This document shows positions 60,350 through 64,000 of a DNA stretch of 64,000 bases, piece after piece. The position numbers were made by a program, and so were the translations under genes. The stretch lies in contig CAUYUJ010014600.1 in the NCBI GenBank assembly GCA_963575745.1, forward strand, positions 18,501 through 82,500. Reading direction: 5' to 3'. Below the pieces are notes generated by a model, which did not search any database, was not told where the DNA came from, and saw only the letters and a program-made list of their open reading frames with translations. Position 1 is the stretch's first letter. Every line of letters starts with the position of its first letter. The stretch comes from Prorocentrum cordatum. Taxonomy: Eukaryota > Sar > Dinophyceae > Prorocentrales > Prorocentraceae.

Positions 60350-60603
60350 TGTATTCTGGCCGCATCTACTGCGCATTTTCTTAGGGTGGAGGGCTCAGGG
60401 TGAAATCCAGATGCGCTCTTGCACTTCGAAAATCAATCCGTCTTCAGATTTACATTTTGTAGATTCGAACCTCGAACACTAATCGAAACGGCATTTCAGA
60501 GTTCACCCTTTGCCCTACACCCAAAGAAAATGCTCGGATCTAGGAGGCCTAGATCAACAAAACGATCTAAGGCACGAAGACTGGTATACAACAACAAGAC
60601 ACC
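60350..60603. other. Unassigned, relatively AT-rich sequence
   Basis: GATTCGAACCTCGAACACT at 60463 resembles a tRNA B box, but no matching A box or cloverleaf was found. Nothing else is recognised. Confidence 0.3.
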
Positions 60604-60713
60604 TTTTCCGCCGCCGGGGACGTCTGCCCAAGCGGCTGGAAAATGCAACGGCACCACGCAGGAGAATCAACTGCCCAGCCGCCCGGGGGCAGGCGCCCCC
60701 GACGGCGGAAAAA
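60604..60713. mobile_element. MITE, family S, copy 1
   Basis: 110 bp. Ends TTTTCCGCCGCCGGGGACGT / GGCGCCCCCGACGGCGGAAA. Interior GCGGCTGGAAAATGCAACGG, AGAATCAACT. Copy 2 (61376-61487) is in the same orientation. The two bracket the right arm of T. Confidence 0.8.
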
Positions 60714-60719
60714 TGTATC

Positions 60720-61354
60720 TCATTAATGTGAAAGGGCCGAACGGCCATTCATTGTCCTTGGGTGCGTGGCAGAAGTGGGGATCCGCGGTGAGGATTATGC
60801 TTGTTGCGTTATGTAGCTGTACATGTTGTTGGTGTTGTTGGTGTTATTGTTGCTGCTGCTGCTGCTGCTGCTGTTTTTGTTGTTGTTGTTGTTGTTCTTG
60901 TTGTTGTTGTTGTTGTTGTTGTGATTGTTGTTTGTCGTCGTCCCACCCGCGACCCACCTTGCGACCCACCCCGCGACCCACCCCGCGACCCACCCGCGAC
61001 CCACCCCGCGACCCACCCCGCGACCCACCCCGCGACCCACCCCGCGACCCACCCCGCGACCCACCCCGCGACCCACCCCGCGACCCACCCGCGACCCACC
61101 CGCGACCCACCCGCGACTCACCCGCGACCCACCCGCGACCCACCCCGCGACCCACCCGCGACCCACATGCGACCCATATGCGACCCACCCGCGACCTACC
61201 TACATTAGTTTCACGAAGGAATCGGCGCCTGCGGCGGGCTCGTTGTATAACTTGTAAAACATTGGCGCCTGCAGCGGGCTCCTCCAGAGTCTCGCAAACT
61301 GCCGACGTCCCCACCGCCCCCTCACTCTTATCCGCATCTGCGGGGTGCTACGTT
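60720..61354. repeat. Composite repeat T, right arm (inverted relative to the left arm)
   Basis: Read on the minus strand: ACGTAGCACCCCGCAGATGC, GGATAAGAGTGAGGG, two AGCCCGCYGCAGGCGCCRA motifs, a 12-bp GGGTGGGTCGCG array (60945-61205), (CAA)n (60840-60940) and CCACGCACCCAAGGACAATG, AATGGCCGTTCGG. It is shorter than the left arm mainly because it has fewer motif units. Confidence 0.8.
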
Positions 61355-61375
61355 TTTTTATTTGTTAAATAAAAA

Positions 61376-61487
61376 ATGATCCGCCATCGGGGACGCCTGC
61401 CCGCAGGCGGCTGAAAACATTCACGGTGCCACGTGGGGGAATCAACTTTCCAGACGCCCGGGGGCAGGCGTCCCCGACACCGGAAAA
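61376..61487. mobile_element. MITE, family S, copy 2
   Basis: CCGCCATCGGGGACGCCTGC left and GGGGGCAGGCGTCCCCGACA right. Interior GCGGCTGAAAACATTCACGG, GGAATCAACT. Confidence 0.8.
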
Positions 61488-61539
61488 GTTTATCTCATAC
61501 CCGTCTTCGCCTGCACGGTTTCCCCGTGGCCGTAGGCGA

Positions 61540-61775
61540 CCCGAGGAGGAGGAGGAGGAGGAGGAGGATGAGGACGAGGAGGAGGAGGAGGAGGGGGAGG
61601 AGGAGGAGGAGGAGGAGGAGGAGGAGGAGGAGAGGAGGAGGAGGAGGAGGAGGAGGAGGAGAGGGGAGGAGGAGGAGGAGGAGGAGGAGGAGGAGGAGGA
61701 GGAGGAGGGAGGAGGGGAGGAGGAGGAGGAGAGGAGGAGGAGGAGGAGGAGGAGAGGAGGCAGGAGGAGGAGCAA
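61540..61775. repeat. (AGG)n tract
   Basis: A nearly pure AGG repeat of about 230 bp. A CCT tract lies 210 bp downstream, so the pair could fold back. Confidence 0.95.
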
Positions 61776-61987
61776 GAGGCGGACGGGTCGCCTAAGCCCT
61801 CCGGAGAAACCCTCCACCTTCGCCAGCCAAATTGCCCAGAAGGGCTCAAGAGACCCCCCCCCAGCGGCCGAGGGAAGCCCGAAGACAGGCCGAGCTTGCG
61901 CGCAGAGGGTCCAGCGAAGGCCCCGAGACGCCCAGCAGGGGCCCACGAGGGCCCCGCAGCAGCTCGTGTGCCTCCGAGACGGCCCAA

Positions 61988-62097
61988 CTCCTCCGCCTCC
62001 TCTCCTCCTCCTCCTCCTCCTCCTCCTCCTCCTCGTGCTCCTCCTCCTCCTCCTCCTCCTCGTGCTCCTCCCTCTCCCCTTCCTCTCCTCTTCCTCT
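61988..62097. repeat. (CCT)n microsatellite ending at a spliced-leader-like sequence
   Basis: CCT with CGTGCTCCT variants, then CTCTTCCTCT, running directly into 62098. Confidence 0.9.
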
Positions 62098-62118
62098 CCG
62101 CAGCCACTTTGGCTCCAG
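62098..62118 (+). other. Spliced-leader-like relic
   Basis: CCGCAGCCACTTTGGCTCCA then G, matching the dinoflagellate leader CCGTAGCCATTTTGGCTCAA-G at 18 of 21 positions. As at 16219, it begins immediately after a CCT tract, and no splice donor follows. It could mark the 5' end of an old retrocopy of a trans-spliced transcript. Confidence 0.5.
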
Positions 62119-62406
62119 CTTCTGCCAGAAGGCCTGGGGGCGGACAGCCCCCCGCAGGCTCCCTTCGGGCGGGGACCATCGCGCTGCCCTCGGAGACGGC
62201 ATGGCATCGGCGTCTCCGCCGCGAGCGCGCCTCCAGGTATTCCAAGGGTCGTGGTGAGAAGCGCTCCTGTAAACGCCACAAACAAAGAAGGCGCCAGAGC
62301 TTTTGTTGTGAATTCACACGTTCCGGGGCGCTCTGGGGCGTCATCCCAGTCCTGGGACCGTCCGACTGTGTTGGGGCAATCTTCTAGAAGCCTCCCAGAT
62401 GTGGCC
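62119..62406 (+). other. Sequence downstream of the leader-like relic; possible retrocopy
   Basis: One plus frame stays open to about 62387 (GTIALPSETAWHRRLRRERA, KRSCKRHKQRRRQSFCCEFT). It is basic, with no recognised domain. No poly-A end or target duplication is seen before family A copy 3 begins. Confidence 0.25.
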
Positions 62407-62416
62407 AGAGTAGATG

Positions 62417-62608
62417 TATGTCGGGCGTGTCCCCCTACAGGGGGATTTTCGACAAAAAATAAAAATAAGAAACACAAACATACCCCAAGAAGGTAAAAAA
62501 ATACTCAAAAAATAGTCCCCAGACTATTTTTGGATTATCTTTTTAATTGTTTGGGGTATTTTATATTTTTCGTCGACAATCCCCCTGTAGGGGGACAGGC
62601 CCGACTTA
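62417..62608. mobile_element. MITE, family A, copy 3, with 10-bp target-site duplication
   Basis: 192 bp with long inverted ends (TATGTCGGGCGTGTCCCCCT ... AGGGGGACAGGCCCGACTTA) and an AT-rich centre. AGAGTAGATG at 62407-62416 is repeated exactly at 62609-62618. This fixes the element borders and indicates a transposase that leaves about 10-bp duplications. Confidence 0.9.
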
Positions 62609-62617
62609 AGAGTAGAT

Positions 62618-62768
62618 GGGGTCCGAGGGCCGCGCCGCATCGAGGATGCATCGGCGATGCACGGGCGACGTCGGCGATGCAGCCGCGCCGTCGGCGCGAA
62701 GAGCATCGGGCTCCACACCGAGCCGCATCGCCGATGCATCGACGACGCGGCGCGCTCCTCCGAACCCC
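62618..62768. mobile_element. MITE-like element, family G, copy 3
   Basis: GGGGTCCGAGGGCCGCGCCG left; the reverse complement of the right end is GGGGTTCGGAGGAGCGCGCC. The interior has GATGCATCGGCGATGCACGG and CGATGCATCGACGACG. It starts at the last base of the A3 target duplication. Confidence 0.7.
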
Positions 62769-62822
62769 TTTGCGGGGACCCCAGCTTGGAGGCCTCCGTC
62801 TCTGGAGCTCCTGCCTGCGGTG

Positions 62823-62979
62823 AAGTCGGGCGTGCCCCCCTACAGGGGGAATCTCCACACAAGAAAAAACAAATACTCGAAAAGTACCCCCAAATGGTCA
62901 ACAACATGCTCAACAAAAGCATCCTCAGACTATGCTTTGCCTATGTTTGAACCTTCCTCCTGCAGAGGGACGTGCCCGA
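62823..62979. mobile_element. MITE, family A, copy 4 (shorter)
   Basis: AAGTCGGGCGTGCCCCCCTA left and CTCCTGCAGAGGGACGTGCC right. The AT-rich interior AAAAAACAAATACTCGAAAA is reduced to about 100 bp. Confidence 0.75.
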
Positions 62980-63110
62980 GCGGAGGCGGCGACGCCGCGG
63001 ACCCCGCCGCGGGCATCGAGAGCCTCCGAAGGCCGCCGACGGCCGCCGAAGGAGGCCGACGGCCGCCGCGTCGGGGGCGGTCAGGAGGGGGGTGTCCACT
63101 GGCCATCGCT

Positions 63111-63228
63111 CGGACGTCCATTTCCCGTGCTTTTTTGTCGGTTCCGTGCGTGGTGTTTTCGCCAAGTGGTCGAGGATGCTCCTCGAAGGTCCTCGCCGAG
63201 AAAAGAATGCACACGTCCGAGCGATGCC
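63111..63228. mobile_element. MITE-like element, family B, copy 2
   Basis: GGCCATCGCTCGGACGTCCA left, ACACGTCCGAGCGATGCC right. Interior TTTTTTGTCGGTTCCGTGCG and ATGCTCCTCGAAGGTCCTCG match copy 1. Confidence 0.75.
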
Positions 63229-63234
63229 GAGTCC

Positions 63235-63398
63235 AATGGGGGGCGCAAATCGTGGCCGGCGGCATGTGCGCGGCCCGGGGGGGGGGGCAGGGACGTCTTG
63301 AGAGAAGAAGAGGCGCCATGACATCTGGGGAGATAGCATGGCCCCCGCCATGATGTCCTCCCCCCTGATCATAAACAACCCTCTCTTTGCCGCCCCCG
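63235..63398. repeat. Dispersed repeat family E, copy 5
   Basis: GGGCGCAAATCGTGGCCGGC, GAAGAAGAGGCGCCATGACA, a hairpin with two mismatches at 63332-63357, and GCCGCCCCCGAC at the end. Confidence 0.7.
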
Positions 63399-63399
63399 A

Positions 63400-63655
63400 C
63401 GGAGGGCCGCCGAGGGCCGCCCTGGGCGGCCACCAGGGTCGCCCGAGTCGGCGTGCACGCGGGCTGGACAGCCGCGGGGGCCTTGTGCACCAGCAGCCCG
63501 AAGCCCGCGCGGGGCGTTAGCTGCAGGAGGGCGGACTCCTCCGGGCGGGTCGGTCGGACTCAGCACTGCAGCAGTCTGGGCACCGTCTTGCTGAAGGTTG
63601 AGGCAACTGCTGGGAGGTCTTCGTCGGATCAGGCAGACATGCGCCCCATTGGGGG
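63400..63655. other. Unassigned sequence
   Basis: No gene or repeat is recognised. Confidence 0.3.
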
Positions 63656-63657
63656 GC

Positions 63658-63757
63658 TGCTACGCCGGATTAGGCCGCGGATAAAGCGGGTTTAAGCCGG
63701 ATTAAGCGGGATTGCGCCGGATTAAGCATCACTAAGCTGGATTAAATCGGATTTCGG
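63658..63757. repeat. Short GCCGGATTAAG tandem repeat
   Basis: GCCGGATTAG, AGCCGGATTAAGCGGGATTG, CGCCGGATTAAGC, AGCTGGATTAAATCGGATT: about eight imperfect 10-12 bp units. Confidence 0.7.
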
Positions 63758-63829
63758 ACCAGGGCAAAGTCAGAATCCCAGGAGTTGCATCCGAATGAAG
63801 GGTTCTCACCCCGTCTTGGACCAACGGGG

Positions 63830-64000
63830 GTACACACGTCGGTCGGAAAAGGAAGGCAAAAGCATGAAGCAAGAAGCCGTTGAACATATAGTGGGCTTCT
63901 TCCGCACGCAACCTGATGATGAGGGAAAATGCAAAGCTGGTCGACTCTTGAGGTGGGAACGCGGCTGAAGAAGATTGGAATCTGGCAGTCCCGAAATGAC
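63830..64000. repeat. Dispersed repeat family Y, copy 2 (runs off the window)
   Basis: CACACGTCGGTCGGAAAAGG, AAAGCATGAAGCAAGAAGCC, GGTCGACTCTTGAGGTGGGA and GAAGATTGGAATCTGGC match 12630-12890 with a single internal unit. Confidence 0.65.

Overview
This window reads as nuclear DNA of a dinoflagellate, an inference from three things in the sequence. A perfect copy of the conserved 22-nt dinoflagellate trans-spliced leader lies at 16219-16240. Two degenerate LINE retrotransposons have protein segments of the kind I associate with dinoflagellate LINEs. The rest is GC-rich, gene-poor DNA full of (CCT/AGG)n tracts and short terminal-inverted-repeat elements. I found no intact host protein gene, tRNA or rRNA gene. 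The long open frames that cross the window are almost all artefacts of CCT/AGG tracts or minisatellites.

Layout. 1-3.5 kb: degenerate minisatellite and large CCT/AGG tracts. 3.7-5.0 kb: 12-bp arrays and a duplicated 120-bp module. 5.2-13.6 kb: short inverted-repeat elements (families F, A, E, C, W, L, G, U, Y), an 81-bp minisatellite and CCT tracts. 13.8-15 kb: short motif repeats and hairpins. 15.25-24.0 kb: the best-preserved element, a 7.6-kb LINE (ORF1 zinc-knuckle/coiled coil; ORF2 EEP endonuclease - RT - RNase H - Cys-rich tail). It begins with the spliced leader, ends in a short A-run, sits inside a CCT microsatellite and is flanked by a 17-bp apparent target-site duplication. 24-25.5 kb: nested inverted-repeat elements (J inside I; E; K). 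26.2-29.9 kb: duplicated repeats O/P and a decayed ORF1-like frame. 30-36 kb: three copies of a ~0.5-kb CA-rich repeat (D) and a second, minus-strand LINE tail (32.65-34.95 kb). 36-40.4 kb: diverged satellites. 40.47-41.64 kb: a candidate exon running into ten 89-bp tandem repeats. 41.7-44.4 kb: further minisatellites, TG repeats and an AT-rich island bounded by family A-like ends. 44.8-48.5 kb: families V, A and E and an ~80-bp purine minisatellite. 49-53.6 kb: AGG tracts and families V, A/B, I, C and L. 54.5-58.2 kb: families K, C, I, H and F, and ATCGAT arrays. 58.2-61.5 kb: a large inverted pair of composite satellite repeats (T) enclosing families H, G and S. 61.5-64 kb: CCT/AGG tracts, a second spliced-leader-like relic, and families A, G, B, E and Y.

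Family letters are my own labels for sequences that recur in this window; none has been matched to a database. Most small families (A, B, F, G, H, I, J, K, L, S, W) are 110-300 bp with terminal inverted repeats and no coding capacity, as expected of non-autonomous DNA transposons (MITEs). Several are nested, which gives a relative order of insertion. Nothing here forms a metabolic or regulatory system. What interacts is mobile DNA: LINE machinery acting on trans-spliced mRNA and inserting into CCT tracts, MITEs inserting into MITEs, and tandem arrays growing around them. All coordinates and copy counts were read by eye.
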